DNA of 64,000 nucleotides from Angustibacter luteus (GCF_039541115.1 NZ_BAABFP010000007.1:1-64000), one strand, 5' to 3'; numbered from the stretch's first letter, positions 18,211 to 28,703 are shown. A program made the numbers and translations. The notes: generated from the sequence alone by a model not told the origin.

Positions 18211-19842
18211 ATGGCTGACCTGGTGCTGCACGGCGGCGTGGTGTTCGACGGCGAGAAGGTCCTGCCCGGCGCGACCGCCGTTGCGGTGCGGGACGGCCGG
18301 GTGCTCGCCGTCGGCTCGGACGACGAGGTTCGCGCCGCCGTCGGCGACGCGACCGAGGTGGTCGACCTGGCCGGCCGGCTGGTGCTGCCGGGCTTCACGG
18401 ACGCGCACGTGCACCCGGTCCAGGGCGGCGTCGAGCGGCTCGGCTGCGACCTGACCGGCGCCACCGGGGCAGCCGACACCCTCGACCGGGTCCGCCGGTT
18501 CGCCGACGCCCACCCCGAGCTGGACTGGATCGTCGGCGGCGGCTGGCTCAAGGAGTACTTCGCCGCCGGTCTGCCCACCGCTGCGGCCCTCGACCAGGCG
18601 GTGCCGGACCGCCCGGTCATGCTCCGTGACAACAGCCACCACGCGGTGTGGGTGAACTCCGAGGCGTTGCGCCGGGCCGGCGTGGCGCCGTCCCAGCTGC
18701 CGGACCCCGGCCACGTCGGCACGCTGCACGAGGAGGAGATGGACCTCGTCGCCGCGCACGTCCCGGACGAGACCCTCGACGAGCAGGTCGCCGGGCTGCT
18801 GGAGGCACAGCGGTACCTGCACGGCCTCGGCGTGACCGGCTGGCAGGACGCGATCGTCGGGGCCTACGCCGGCCACCCCGACCCGACCGCGGCGTACCTG
18901 GCGGTGGCCGCCCGCGGACTGCTCACCGCCCGCGTCACCGGGGCCCTGTGGTTCCCCCGCGGCACCACCGCGGAGCGGCTGCCGGACGTCGTCGCCGACC
19001 TCGTGCGCCGCCGGTCCGACGTGGCCGCCGCCGTGCCGGACGGCCGGTTCCGCGCCGGGACCGTGAAGGTCATGCAGGACGGCGTGGTGGAGAGCCGCAC
19101 GGCTGGCCTGGTCGAGCCGTACGTCGAGCTGCCCGGCTGCGCCTGCGAGCCCCGCAGCGGCCTGTCGTACGTGGACCCGCAGGTGCTGCGCGACGCAGCG
19201 GTGCTGCTGTCCCGCAACGGTTTCCAGCTGCACGTGCACGCGATCGGCGACCGCGCCGTCCGGGAGTCCCTGGACGCGCTGGAGGCCGCGCTGGCTGACC
19301 CGGACGCCGTCCCCGACCTGCGCCACCACGTCGCGCACCTGCAGGTCGTCGACCCGGTCGACGTCCCACGGTTCGCGGCGCTCGGCGTGACCGCGAACTG
19401 CCAGGCGCTGTGGGCCTGCCACGAGGCCGCCATGGACGACCTGAACATCCCGATCCTCGGCCCGGTGCGCTCGTCCTGGCAGTACCCGTTCGCCAGCCTG
19501 GTGCGGACCGGCGCGGCGCTCGCGATGGGCTCGGACTGGCCCGTCTCGACGCCGGACCCGCTGGCCGCGATCGAGGTCGCGGTCACCCGCCGTGAGCCGG
19601 GCGGCGACCGCCCGGCGCTGCTGCCCGACGAGGCGCTGGACGTCGTGACCGCGCTGTCGGCGTACACGCTCGGCTCGGCTCGGGTCACCCACCGGGACGA
19701 CGGCGGGAGGGTCGCCGCCGGTGCGCTGGCCGACCTGGTGGTGCTGGACCGCGACGTCACCGCCGTGCCGCCCGACGAGATCTCCGGCGTGCAGGTCGAC
19801 CTCACCCTGGTCGACGGTCGCCTGGTCTGGGAGCGGTCGTGA
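18211..19842 (+). CDS. Amidohydrolase, YtcJ-like family
   Basis: 543 residues. The metal-binding strand LVLPGFTDAHVHPVQGG (HxH about residue 67), the later HVHAIGDRAV and the C-terminal MGSDWPVSTPDPL are typical of the YtcJ-like branch of the amidohydrolase superfamily (N-substituted amide or formamide hydrolysis). The exact substrate cannot be inferred. No signal peptide is present. The gene overlaps the following FMN-oxidase gene by four bases (GTGA), suggesting a two-step catabolic or detoxification pair. Confidence 0.87.
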   Translation: MADLVLHGGVVFDGEKVLPGATAVAVRDGRVLAVGSDDEVRAAVGDATEVVDLAGRLVLPGFTDAHVHPVQGGVERLGCDLTGATGAADTLDRVRRFADAHPELDWIVGGGWLKEYFAAGLPTAAALDQAVPDRPVMLRDNSHHAVWVNSEALRRAGVAPSQLPDPGHVGTLHEEEMDLVAAHVPDETLDEQVAGLLEAQRYLHGLGVTGWQDAIVGAYAGHPDPTAAYLAVAARGLLTARVTGALWFPRGTTAERLPDVVADLVRRRSDVAAAVPDGRFRAGTVKVMQDGVVESRTAGLVEPYVELPGCACEPRSGLSYVDPQVLRDAAVLLSRNGFQLHVHAIGDRAVRESLDALEAALADPDAVPDLRHHVAHLQVVDPVDVPRFAALGVTANCQALWACHEAAMDDLNIPILGPVRSSWQYPFASLVRTGAALAMGSDWPVSTPDPLAAIEVAVTRREPGGDRPALLPDEALDVVTALSAYTLGSARVTHRDDGGRVAAGALADLVVLDRDVTAVPPDEISGVQVDLTLVDGRLVWERS

Positions 19843-20906
19843 GCGCGCTCGTGGACGCCCAGCACGCCCGGGCGCGCGAGGTGCTCGGGTCCGAGGCCCT
19901 GGCCTACTACGAGTCCGGCGCGGGGGCCGAGCTGACGAGGCGCGAGGCCGAGGCCGCCTGGAGCCACTACCGGCTGCGGCCGCGGGTGCTGACCGACGTG
20001 GCCGCGGTCGACCTGTCGCTGGACCTGCTGGGCACGCACCTGGCGACGCCGCTGCTGGTGGCGCCGACCGCCTACCACCGGCTGGCCCACCCGGACGGCG
20101 AGGTCGCGACGGCTCGCGGCGCCGCGGCCGCCGGCGCCCTGCTGACGCTCTCGGCACGGGCCAGCCAGCCGCTGGAGTCCGTGGCGCAGGCGGCCGCCGG
20201 GCCGTGGTGGTTCCAGGTCTACGCGACGCGCGACCCCGCAGTGCACCGCGGGCTGGCCGTGCGGGCCCGGGACGCCGGCGCCACCGCGCTGGTGCTCACC
20301 GGTGACACGCCCTTCGTCGGGCGCAAGCCGCTGTCGGACTCCCTCGGCATCCCCGGCATCGAGGACATGGTGGCGGTGAACTCGGGCGCCCACCTGCGCC
20401 CGGACGCCGCGACCGACGCCGCCGACCAGTGGCCGTCGGCGACCACGGACCTGGTCGCCGAGCTCGCGGCACTGACCGGGCTGCCGGTGCTGGTCAAGGG
20501 GGTGCTCCGCGGCGACGAGGCGGCGCGCTGCGTCGACGCGGGGGCCGCCGGGATCGTGGTGTCCACCCACGGCGGTCGCCAGCTCGACCGGGTGGTGCCG
20601 AGCGCGGTCGCGCTGCCCGAGGTGGTGGCCGCGGTCGGCGACCGGGTGCCGGTGCTGGTCGACGGCGGGCTGCGCAGCGGCCTGGACGTGCTGACCGCCC
20701 TGGCGCTGGGAGCCCGGGCGGTGCTGCTCGGGCGGCCGGTGCTCTGGGCGCTGGCGGCCGGTGGAGCGGCTGGGGTCCGCGAGCTGCTGGACACGCTGAC
20801 CGACGACCTCGCGCACGTGATGGCGCTGGCCGGCGCACCCACCCTGGACGCCGTCACCGCCGACCTGGTCACCCGCATCGAGCGGCCCGTCGAGCGGCCT
20901 GTCTAG
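19839..20906 (+). CDS. FMN-dependent alpha-hydroxy-acid oxidizing protein
   Basis: 355 residues, TIM-barrel of the L-lactate oxidase / glycolate oxidase family. FMN-binding elements include VAPTAYHRLAHPDGE, LTGDTPFVGRK and VLVKGVLRGDEA; the catalytic His-Arg segment is STHGGRQLDR (about 243-252), followed by the phosphate-binding VDGGLRSGLDV. It oxidises a 2-hydroxy acid to a 2-oxo acid in the cytoplasm; lactate, mandelate or another substrate cannot be told apart here. It is translationally coupled to the amidohydrolase. Its TAG stop shares the palindrome CTAG with the stop of the convergent gene at 20903. Confidence 0.87.
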   Translation: MSALVDAQHARAREVLGSEALAYYESGAGAELTRREAEAAWSHYRLRPRVLTDVAAVDLSLDLLGTHLATPLLVAPTAYHRLAHPDGEVATARGAAAAGALLTLSARASQPLESVAQAAAGPWWFQVYATRDPAVHRGLAVRARDAGATALVLTGDTPFVGRKPLSDSLGIPGIEDMVAVNSGAHLRPDAATDAADQWPSATTDLVAELAALTGLPVLVKGVLRGDEAARCVDAGAAGIVVSTHGGRQLDRVVPSAVALPEVVAAVGDRVPVLVDGGLRSGLDVLTALALGARAVLLGRPVLWALAAGGAAGVRELLDTLTDDLAHVMALAGAPTLDAVTADLVTRIERPVERPV

Positions 20907-21916
20907 CGGACGACGGACGGCGACCAGGCCCCCGCGACGAGCCGGGTCGGTGCACCGGAGCCGTCGGCGGGAACGGCCCACACGTCGGTCACCGCCTGCC
21001 GGGAGTCCGCCCGCAGCAGGCCGTAGGTCACGGTCGCGTCGTCCAGCCACTCGAGCTGGTCGTCGACGCTGCGGGGCTCGGCCAGCCGGGTCTCCACCCC
21101 GGTGGCCAGGTCGTAGCTGACCAGCCGCCACTGACCCTGCGGCAGGCCCAGCCGCTTCTTGTAGGCGACCCGGGTGCCGTCGGGCGACAGCGCCGGGCAC
21201 TCGGCGTCCGACCGGATGGTGGTGAGCGTTCGGTGGGCCAGGCTGCCGCGGGCCAGCCAGGTCCGCCCGCCCCAGGCCACGGTCGCGTAGAACGTGTCGT
21301 CGTCCGCGGCGAACGTCACCCCCCAGATGTTGCGGTCCTTCGGGGCGATCTCGTGGCCCCGGTGTCGCAGCGTGAACCGCTCGAGGTCGCCGTAGGACGC
21401 CCCGCCGACCCGGGTGACCAGGGTCTGGGTCGAGAAGGTGGTCGAGGCGTACGAGTGCCCGGACACGAACGCCGTCGTCGCGGCCAGCGAGCCGTCCGTG
21501 GACAGCCGCGCCCGGCTCGCGATCCCGTTGAGCTCCAACGGTTGCAGGGCGTGCAGGTCGGCGTCCAGGACCCGGGCGGTGTAGGTCAGCGTCACCCCGC
21601 GGTCCTGGGCGAGGCAGAGCACCCGGTGCGCCGTCGCGTCGACCCGCTCGCAGCTGGTGGCGGTGACCGCGCGCGGGCCTGCCGGGTCGGCCAGCGCGAC
21701 CATCGACACCTTGCCGTACGAGCTGTCGTGCACGGTGCTGCGGAACACCAGGTGCGGGCCGGCCGCGATGGCGGCGGCCCGCGGGCCGTCGGCGGTGGCG
21801 GTGGCGCTCCGCCGGGACTGCGCGTCCAGGTCGGAACGGGCGTCGGCCAGGTACCACCCCGTGCCGGCGACGGCGAGCACGGCGACGGCGCCGAGGGCCA
21901 CCAGCCGGCCCCTCAC
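20903..21916 (-). CDS. TolB-like beta-propeller protein with N-terminal membrane anchor
   Basis: 337 residues. Residues about 5-24 (LVALGAVAVLAVAGTGWYLA) form a signal anchor; the rest is extracytoplasmic. Repeated blade-like segments (ECPALSPDGTRVAYKKR; RLVSYDLATGVETRL; DVWAVPADGSG) indicate a TolB/WD40-like propeller. No catalytic motif is seen, so a binding or scaffold role is most likely. Its ATG overlaps the stop of the upstream MFS gene (ATGA at 21913-21916), so the two are expressed together and the protein may assist the transporter. Confidence 0.7.
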   Translation of the reverse strand: MRGRLVALGAVAVLAVAGTGWYLADARSDLDAQSRRSATATADGPRAAAIAAGPHLVFRSTVHDSSYGKVSMVALADPAGPRAVTATSCERVDATAHRVLCLAQDRGVTLTYTARVLDADLHALQPLELNGIASRARLSTDGSLAATTAFVSGHSYASTTFSTQTLVTRVGGASYGDLERFTLRHRGHEIAPKDRNIWGVTFAADDDTFYATVAWGGRTWLARGSLAHRTLTTIRSDAECPALSPDGTRVAYKKRLGLPQGQWRLVSYDLATGVETRLAEPRSVDDQLEWLDDATVTYGLLRADSRQAVTDVWAVPADGSGAPTRLVAGAWSPSVVR

Positions 21917-23181
21917 GGCGTGGCCACCGGGGCGGCGCCCCCGCGGTCCAGCCGCAGCACCAGCCGGCCCAGCGCCAGCAGCGCGACGAGCAGCGCCGCT
22001 GCGACGACGAGCAGGGCCGGCGTGCGGCCCAGGGTGAACCAGAGCAGGCCGAACAGCAGGGACGAGGCGAACCGGGCGAGCGCCTGCACCGTCTGGGCCG
22101 TGGCGATCCCGCTGGCCCGGACGTCGGGGTGCGTCAGCCGTCCGGACAGCGCCGCCAGGATGCCGTCGGTCGCCGCGTAGTAGGTCCCGAGCAGCAGCAG
22201 GCAGAGCAGGGTGGTCGCGCCACCGACCGGCCCGGCGGCGGCCAGGTAGGACGCCAGCAGCGCCACGTGCCCGAGCAGGAAGACCTTGGCCCGCCCGACC
22301 CGGTCGCCCAGCCGGCCCAGGGGGATCGCCAGGGCCAGGTACGCCAGGTTCGTGCCGACGTACAGCAGCGGGAACCAGGCCGTGGCGAGGTCGTCGCGCT
22401 GCTGCAGCGACAGGTAGAGGAACCCGTCACCGACGGTCAGCAGGCCGAGCACCGCCGCGGCGAGCAGCAGCCGGGCCAGCCGCGGGTCCCGCAGCAGCCG
22501 CAGCGAGGGGCGGGGAGCGGGCGTGGGGGTGCTCGCTGGGCCCCTCGCTCGGGATCGCCGCGGTCTCAGGTCGGGCACCGCGAGCACCAGCACCGCGAGA
22601 CCCACGACCGCGAAGGCGAACGAGACCACGAACACGGAGTGGTAGGAGTCCGGCAGCTGCCAGAGCACGACGAACGCCAGCAGGGGACCGATCGCGGCGC
22701 CCACGGTGTCCAGCGCACGGTGCGTGCCGAACGCCCGACCGAGCGTGGCGTCGTCCGAGGCGGCCATGATCATCGCGTCCCGCGGGGCCGTGCGCAGACC
22801 CTTGCCGAGCCGGTCCACGGTGACCACGGCGGTCACCGCCGCGAACCCGCTCACCGCGAGCAGCGCCAGCCGGGTCAGCGCGGACAGCCCGTACCCGCCG
22901 ACCGCCACCCACTTCGGGTGGTCCCCGCGGTCGGCCAGCCAGCCGCCGAGGATCCGGACGACGGCACTGGCCCCCTGGTAGACGCCGTCCACGAACCCGT
23001 AGGCGAGCGGGCTCAGGCCGAGGGCGCCGGTCAGGTAGAGCGGCAGCACGGCGGCCACGGACTCCGAGGACACGTCGGTCAGCAGGCTCACCAGGCCGAG
23101 CAGCAGCACCGTGCCGGCGACCCGGCCGGATCCACCGGCGGGGCCTTCGGTCTTCCGCCCCTCGCGCAGACTCAGGTACAT
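21913..23181 (-). CDS. Major facilitator superfamily transporter
   Basis: 422 residues with about 11-12 hydrophobic helices. The first loop region LADRGDHPKWVAVGGY and the segment DRLGKGLRTAPRDAMI (RLGKGLR..PRD) match an MFS subgroup annotated as general efflux or YfcJ-like proteins. The substrate is unknown. The ATG at 23181 is chosen because GAGGAA lies about 7 bases upstream; a longer frame to 23268 would add an arginine-rich stretch with no membrane logic. It is divergent from eno and upstream of the propeller gene. Confidence 0.82.
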   Translation of the reverse strand: MYLSLREGRKTEGPAGGSGRVAGTVLLLGLVSLLTDVSSESVAAVLPLYLTGALGLSPLAYGFVDGVYQGASAVVRILGGWLADRGDHPKWVAVGGYGLSALTRLALLAVSGFAAVTAVVTVDRLGKGLRTAPRDAMIMAASDDATLGRAFGTHRALDTVGAAIGPLLAFVVLWQLPDSYHSVFVVSFAFAVVGLAVLVLAVPDLRPRRSRARGPASTPTPAPRPSLRLLRDPRLARLLLAAAVLGLLTVGDGFLYLSLQQRDDLATAWFPLLYVGTNLAYLALAIPLGRLGDRVGRAKVFLLGHVALLASYLAAAGPVGGATTLLCLLLLGTYYAATDGILAALSGRLTHPDVRASGIATAQTVQALARFASSLLFGLLWFTLGRTPALLVVAAALLVALLALGRLVLRLDRGGAAPVATP

Positions 23182-23305
23182 CGCCGGTTCCTCGTCGTGG
23201 TGCCGTCTCGTGAGGGTACGACGGCGCCGGGCCACCCGTCCGGGGAACGGACGCCCTGACCGCCCCACCCCGGCGTGGGGGCTCGGGCCGATCCGGCCTG
23301 GGCAC

Positions 23306-24637
<1,332 letters not shown>

Positions 24638-24644
24638 CCGACCG

Positions 24645-25190
24645 ATGGCAGCAGGTCGTCGTCCGGGCAGCCCGGGCACCACGCGCGCCGGTGCCCGGCC
24701 CGGCACCGGCGAACGCAGCGGGGGACGCACCGGCGTCCGCCCGGCCCCGGCGGTCTCGGCCCGCCGGCGGCCGGTGGCCACCGCGCCCCGGCCGAGCCGC
24801 ACGCTGCGGCTCGTCGTCCTGGGCGGTGTACTGGCCGTGCTCGCGGTGCTGCTCGCGCCGGCGCTGCGGTCCTACCTCGCCCAGCAGCAGCAGATCGACA
24901 CGCTGCGCTCGAGCGTGGCCGAGCAGCAGGCCCAGGTCGGTGACCTGCAGAAGGAGCGGGCCGCCTGGAACGACCCGGCGTACGTGAAGGCGCAGGCCCG
25001 GGACCGGCTGAAGTTCGTCATGCCCGGCGAGAAGGCGTACACCGTGATCGACCCGCGGCCCGCGACAGACCCGGCGAAGGCCTCACCGGTCAAGGCCGCC
25101 GCCAAGACGGCGCGCAGCGACCGCTCCTGGTTCGACGACGTGTGGCGCTCGGCGCAGATCGCCGGCGGGCAGTCCCAGACCCAGCCATGA
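24645..25190 (+). CDS. FtsB/DivIC-type septum formation initiator
   Basis: 181 residues. A basic, proline-rich cytoplasmic N-terminus (about 1-48) precedes a single transmembrane helix (LVVLGGVLAVLAVLLAPAL, about 50-70) and a periplasmic coiled coil (QQQQIDTLRSSVAEQQAQVG) followed by the conserved VKAQARDRLKFVMPGE segment. FtsB/DivIC proteins link FtsL and FtsQ in the divisome. The location directly after eno, as in many actinobacteria, supports the call. It overlaps the next gene (ATGA). Confidence 0.88.
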   Translation: MAAGRRPGSPGTTRAGARPGTGERSGGRTGVRPAPAVSARRRPVATAPRPSRTLRLVVLGGVLAVLAVLLAPALRSYLAQQQQIDTLRSSVAEQQAQVGDLQKERAAWNDPAYVKAQARDRLKFVMPGEKAYTVIDPRPATDPAKASPVKAAAKTARSDRSWFDDVWRSAQIAGGQSQTQP

Positions 25191-25711
25191 CCGAGGTACG
25201 GGCCGCCGACCTGGCGGCCGTCGAGGCCCAGCTCGGCCGTCGTCCGCGCGGAGTCGTGGCCGTCGCGCACCGCTGCCCGTGCGGGAACCCGGACGCGGTC
25301 GAGACCGCGCCCCGGCTGGACGACGGCACGCCGTTCCCCACCACGTTCTACCTGACCTGCCCGCGGTTGACCGGGGCGATCAGCACGCTCGAGTCGTCCG
25401 GCCTGATGGCTGAGATGACCGCCCGGCTGGACGACGACCCCGAGCTCGCCGCCCGCTACCGGGCCGCGCACGAGGACTACCTGCGCCGGCGCGCCCTGCT
25501 CGGCGACGTCCCCGAGATCGCGGGCACCAGCGCGGGCGGGATGCCGACCCGGGTCAAGTGCCTGCACGTGCTCGTCGGGCACGCGCTGGCGGCTGGACCA
25601 GGGGTCAACCCGTTCGGCGACGAGGCGCTGGAGGCGTTGCCGCAGTGGTGGTCTCGCGGGTCGTGCACGGCTGGCGACCCACCAGATGGCTCGATCGAGG
25701 GGGAGACATGA
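25187..25711 (+). CDS. DUF501 domain-containing protein
   Basis: 174 residues. The conserved VAHRCPCGNPDAVETAPRL and PFPTTFYLTCPRL segments and the late GGMPTRVKCLHVLVGHALA are the hallmarks of DUF501, a family found mainly in actinobacteria between ftsB-like and ppx genes. The cysteines (CPCG; CP; C) and histidines suggest a possible metal site, which is an inference; biochemical function is unknown. Starts and stops overlap both neighbours (ATGA on each side), so the three genes are tightly coupled. Confidence 0.9.
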   Translation: MTEVRAADLAAVEAQLGRRPRGVVAVAHRCPCGNPDAVETAPRLDDGTPFPTTFYLTCPRLTGAISTLESSGLMAEMTARLDDDPELAARYRAAHEDYLRRRALLGDVPEIAGTSAGGMPTRVKCLHVLVGHALAAGPGVNPFGDEALEALPQWWSRGSCTAGDPPDGSIEGET

Positions 25712-26643
25712 CGCGGGTGGCGGCGTTCGACTGCGGCACCAACTCGTTGCGGCTGCTGGTCGCGGACGTCGACCCGGGCGCGGGCTCGTTGACCGAGGTG
25801 GAGCGGGAGATGCGCATCGTCCGGCTCGGGCAGGGCGTGGACCGCACCGGCCAGTTCGCCCCCGAGGCGCTCGAACGCACGCTGGCGGTGACGGCGGAGT
25901 ACGCGACCCGGTGCCGTGAGCTGGGCGTCGAGCGGCTGCGGTTCGTGGCGACGTCCGCGACCCGGGACGCGAGCAACCGCGCGGAGTTCATCGACGGCGT
26001 CCGCGAGCTGCTCGGCGTCGAGCCCGAGGTGGTGCCCGGTTCGGAGGAGGCGCAGCTGTCGTTCGAGGGGGCGACCTTCGAGCTGCTCGCCGACGCGGTG
26101 CCGGGGCCGTTCCTGGTGGTGGACATCGGCGGTGGCTCCACCGAGCTGGTACGCGGCGAGACGGGCGTCGAGGCCGCGCTGTCCGTCGACGTGGGGTGCG
26201 TCCGGCTGACCGAGCGGCACCTGCACACCGACCCGCCGACGTCCACCGAGGTCGAGGCGGCTCGGGCCGACGTCCGGGCCGCGCTGGACCGAGTGGCCGA
26301 GGTCGTGGCGCTGCCAGGGATCCGGACGGTCGTGGGGCTGGCCGGCTCGGTCACCACGGTGACCGCCGAGGTGCTCGGACTGAACCGCTACGACCCCGAG
26401 CGGATCCACCGCGCGAAGATGCCGGTGGACGCCGTGCGCGAGGCCTGCGACCGGCTGCTCCACCAGACCCGCGAGCAGCGCGCGGCCCGGCCGTACCTGC
26501 ACCCCGGCCGGGTGGACGTCATCGGCGCCGGTGCGCTGGTCTGGCGCGAGGTGATCGACCGGGTGGTGGCCGAGTCCGGCGTCACCCACGTGCAGGCCAG
26601 CGAGCGCGACATCCTGGACGGCATCGCCTTCTCGCTCGCCTGA
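25708..26643 (+). CDS. Ppx/GppA family phosphatase
   Basis: 311 residues. The actin-like phosphate-binding loops are present: AAFDCGTNSLRLLVAD at the N-terminus, VVDIGGGSTELV (about 133-144), and GLAGSVTTVTA. The family hydrolyses inorganic polyphosphate or guanosine pentaphosphate and so links to stringent response and phosphate storage. The short length (no C-terminal HD-like domain) is typical of actinobacterial Ppx1-type proteins. The ATG overlaps the DUF501 stop. Confidence 0.92.
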   Translation: MTRVAAFDCGTNSLRLLVADVDPGAGSLTEVEREMRIVRLGQGVDRTGQFAPEALERTLAVTAEYATRCRELGVERLRFVATSATRDASNRAEFIDGVRELLGVEPEVVPGSEEAQLSFEGATFELLADAVPGPFLVVDIGGGSTELVRGETGVEAALSVDVGCVRLTERHLHTDPPTSTEVEAARADVRAALDRVAEVVALPGIRTVVGLAGSVTTVTAEVLGLNRYDPERIHRAKMPVDAVREACDRLLHQTREQRAARPYLHPGRVDVIGAGALVWREVIDRVVAESGVTHVQASERDILDGIAFSLA

Positions 26644-26651
26644 CCCGCACG

Positions 26652-26744
26652 TTCCGCCACCCGTACCCCTCGCTTCCGCCACCCAGCCCGCTTTCCGCCA
26701 CCCGCCCCGGTTTCGACGTCCGGAAACCGGCCTGAGTGGCGGAA
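26652..26744. repeat. TTCCGCCAC repeat cluster between ppx and the glycosylase gene
   Basis: Direct copies of TTCCGCCAC begin at 26652, 26674 and 26693, and an inverted copy (GTGGCGGAA) lies at 26736-26744. A perfect 8-bp stem, CCGGTTTC/GAAACCGG (26707-26714 and 26723-26730), sits inside. The whole 100-base gap is thus able to fold into nested hairpins and may terminate ppx transcription or be a REP-like element. Confidence 0.6.
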
Positions 26745-26751
26745 ACGTCGC

Positions 26752-26757
26752 CAGGAT
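26752..26757 (+). promoter_or_regulatory. Predicted leaderless -10 (CAGGAT) for the uracil-DNA glycosylase
   Basis: CAGGAT ends exactly 6 bases before the GTG at 26764, directly after the repeat cluster. Confidence 0.45.
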
Positions 26758-26763
26758 GGGCGG

Positions 26764-27609
26764 GTGACGACCTCGCGCGACCCGCACCCGGTGACCGGGC
26801 GGGAGTTCGCCTCGCCCGTCCCGCCCGGCACCGGCTGGCCGGGCGATCCGGCGACCGCACGCACGCCTCGGGCGGCGCAGTCGGCGGACGTCGTCCGGCT
26901 GGCCGGGTCGGCCCGGGACGTCGGCACGCTCGACGCCCGGATCAGCGTGTGCCGGGCCTGCCCGCGCCTCGTCGAGTGGCGCGAGGACGTGGCCCGGGAC
27001 GGCCGCCGGGCCGCGTTCGCCGACCAGCCGTACTGGGGCCGGCCCGGTCCCGGCTTCGGCGACCCCGCCCCGCGGCTGCTGGTGGTCGGGCTGGCGCCGG
27101 CTGCGAACGGAACCAACCGCACCGGCCGGATGTTCACCGGTGACCGCAGCGGCGACTGGATCTACGCGGCGCTGCACCGGGCCGGCTACGCGAAGGTGCC
27201 GTGGTCGCGGCACGCCGGCGACGGGCAGCAGCTGGACGGCGCGCGCATCGTCGCTGCGGTGCGCTGCGCACCGCCGGGCAACAAACCGACCGGCGAGGAG
27301 CGGGCCACCTGTGCGCCGTGGTTGGACGCCGACGTCCGGCTCGCGCTGCCGACCCTGCGCGCGGTGCTGGCGCTCGGCGCGATCGGCTTCGAGGCGTTCC
27401 TGGCGGCGGCCCGGCGGACCGGCTGGGCGGTGGCGCGGCCGGCGCCGCGGTTCGGCCACGGCGTGCAGGTGCCGCTGGTCACCCCGGACGGGCGCGTCGT
27501 CCCGCTGCTCGCCAGCTACCACGTGAGCCAGCAGAACACCTTCACCGGCCGGCTCACCGAACCGATGCTGGACGACGTCCTGGCCCGGGTGCGGACGCTG
27601 ACCGGGTAG
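26764..27609 (+). CDS. Uracil-DNA glycosylase family 5 (UdgB-type)
   Basis: 281 residues. Motif A is [22 protein letters not shown] (about 109-130), where family 5 enzymes lack the catalytic Asp/Asn of family 1; motif B is [14 protein letters not shown] near residue 250. The cysteines CRACPRL (about 62-68), CAPPGN and CAP fit the iron-sulfur cluster of families 4 and 5. The enzyme removes uracil and other deaminated bases from DNA, important in a GC-rich genome where cytosine deamination is frequent. GTG start supported by the CAGGAT hexamer 6 bases upstream. Confidence 0.9.
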   Translation: MTTSRDPHPVTGREFASPVPPGTGWPGDPATARTPRAAQSADVVRLAGSARDVGTLDARISVCRACPRLVEWREDVARDGRRAAFADQPYWGRPGPGFGDPAPRLLVVGLAPAANGTNRTGRMFTGDRSGDWIYAALHRAGYAKVPWSRHAGDGQQLDGARIVAAVRCAPPGNKPTGEERATCAPWLDADVRLALPTLRAVLALGAIGFEAFLAAARRTGWAVARPAPRFGHGVQVPLVTPDGRVVPLLASYHVSQQNTFTGRLTEPMLDDVLARVRTLTG

Positions 27610-27615
27610 CCAGGG

Positions 27616-27621
27616 CAGGAT
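27616..27621 (+). promoter_or_regulatory. Predicted leaderless -10 (CAGGAT) for the ACT-domain gene
   Basis: CAGGAT ends exactly 6 bases before the ATG at 27628; the same hexamer and spacing recur before the genes at 26764 and 62685. Confidence 0.45.
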
Positions 27622-27627
27622 GAGCCC

Positions 27628-28152
27628 ATGAGCCTGCTCGCCGTCACCGTGCTCGGGCACGACCGTCCCGGCATCGTCGCCGACACCACCGCCGCGCTGG
27701 CCGAGCTCGGGGGCAACCTCGAGGACTCGACCATGACGTTGCTGCGCGGCCACTTCGCGATGCTGCTGCTGGTGCGCACCGGCGCGGGCGCGCCCGCCGT
27801 CCGGGACGCCCTGGCGGGGCTGTCCGCCGACGGACGGCTCACCGTCGACGTCCGGGACGTGCCCGACCTCGAGCTGCACGCCGCGAGGGCGGCCGGGCGG
27901 CCGTACGTGCTCAGCGTGCACGGCGCGGACCGGCCCGGCATCGTCGGCGCGCTGACCGGGGTGGTGGCCGGGGCCCGGGGGAACGTCACCGACCTGACCA
28001 CGAGGCTGTCGGGTGACCTGTACGTGCTCGTCGCCGAGGTCACGCTGCCCGCCGACGTGGACGTCGAGCTCGTCCAGTCCGCGCTGCGCAGCACCGCCGA
28101 CGAGCTCGGGGTGGACGTGTCGCTGCGGCCGCTCGAGACCGACGAGCTGTGA
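27628..28152 (+). CDS. Double ACT-domain protein, GcvR-like
   Basis: 174 residues comprising two ACT domains: one begins AVTVLGHDRPGIVADTTAAL (about 5-24), the second VLSVHGADRPGIVGALTGVV (about 93-112). This arrangement matches glycine-cleavage regulator GcvR and related amino-acid-sensing proteins. There is no enzymatic domain, so it is a small-molecule sensor, probably of an amino acid. The stop overlaps the start of the peptide deformylase gene, an association seen elsewhere in actinobacteria. Confidence 0.8.
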   Translation: MSLLAVTVLGHDRPGIVADTTAALAELGGNLEDSTMTLLRGHFAMLLLVRTGAGAPAVRDALAGLSADGRLTVDVRDVPDLELHAARAAGRPYVLSVHGADRPGIVGALTGVVAGARGNVTDLTTRLSGDLYVLVAEVTLPADVDVELVQSALRSTADELGVDVSLRPLETDEL

Positions 28153-28697
28153 GCGAGGCCTCGGCCGGGTGGCGCCTACCGGCGCTGCCCCCCGGTGCGG
28201 TGCGGGACGTCGTCCGGGCTCCCGGGCGGGTGCTGGCCGAGCCGGGCACGGACGTCGACCCCGCCGACCCTGAGGTCGTGCAGCTCGCCGCCGACCTGCT
28301 GGCCACCCAGGCCGTCTCGCCCGGGTGCGTCGGGCTGGCCGCCCAGCAGGTCGGGGTGGCCTGGCGGGTGTTCAGCGTGGACGTGTCCGGCCACCCCAAG
28401 ACCCGGACCTGCCACGGGGCGTTCGTCCTGTGCAACGCGGTGGTGCTGGAGGGGAGCCGGTGGGAGCGCGGTCGGGAGGGCTGCCTGTCGGTGCCGGACC
28501 TGACCGGCGACGTGAAGCGGGCCCGGCGCCTTGTGGTGCGGGGGTTGCTGCCGGTCACCGGCGAGGTCGTCACGGTGACCACCGACGCGTTCGAGGCGGT
28601 GGCGCTGCAGCACGAGATCGACCACACGGACGGTGCCCTGTTCCTCGACCGGGTGGCCGGCGCGCACGCCCTGCACCCGCGGCAGAACTACCGGTAG
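28149..28697 (+). CDS. def: Peptide deformylase
   Basis: 182 residues. The three family motifs are present: GCVGLAAQQVG (motif 1), REGCLSVPD (motif 2, metal-binding Cys, about 114) and LQHEIDHTDG (motif 3, HExxH, about 155). It removes the formyl group from nascent N-terminal methionine using a metal ion. The GTG start overlaps the ACT-protein stop. Motif 1 has AQQ where the GxGLAAxQ consensus is met, so activity is expected. Confidence 0.92.
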   Translation: MSEASAGWRLPALPPGAVRDVVRAPGRVLAEPGTDVDPADPEVVQLAADLLATQAVSPGCVGLAAQQVGVAWRVFSVDVSGHPKTRTCHGAFVLCNAVVLEGSRWERGREGCLSVPDLTGDVKRARRLVVRGLLPVTGEVVTVTTDAFEAVALQHEIDHTDGALFLDRVAGAHALHPRQNYR

Positions 28698-28703
28698 TTC
28701 TGG

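Noticed and set aside
23263-23280. CCCCAC/GTGGGG hairpin upstream of eno considered as a riboswitch or terminator.
   Set aside because: Only six base pairs in a divergent promoter region, upstream of the predicted -10; chance pairing is likely.
27616-28152. Possible glycine riboswitch upstream of the GcvR-like gene.
   Set aside because: The gap to the previous gene is only 18 bases and a leaderless promoter fits, leaving no room for an aptamer.
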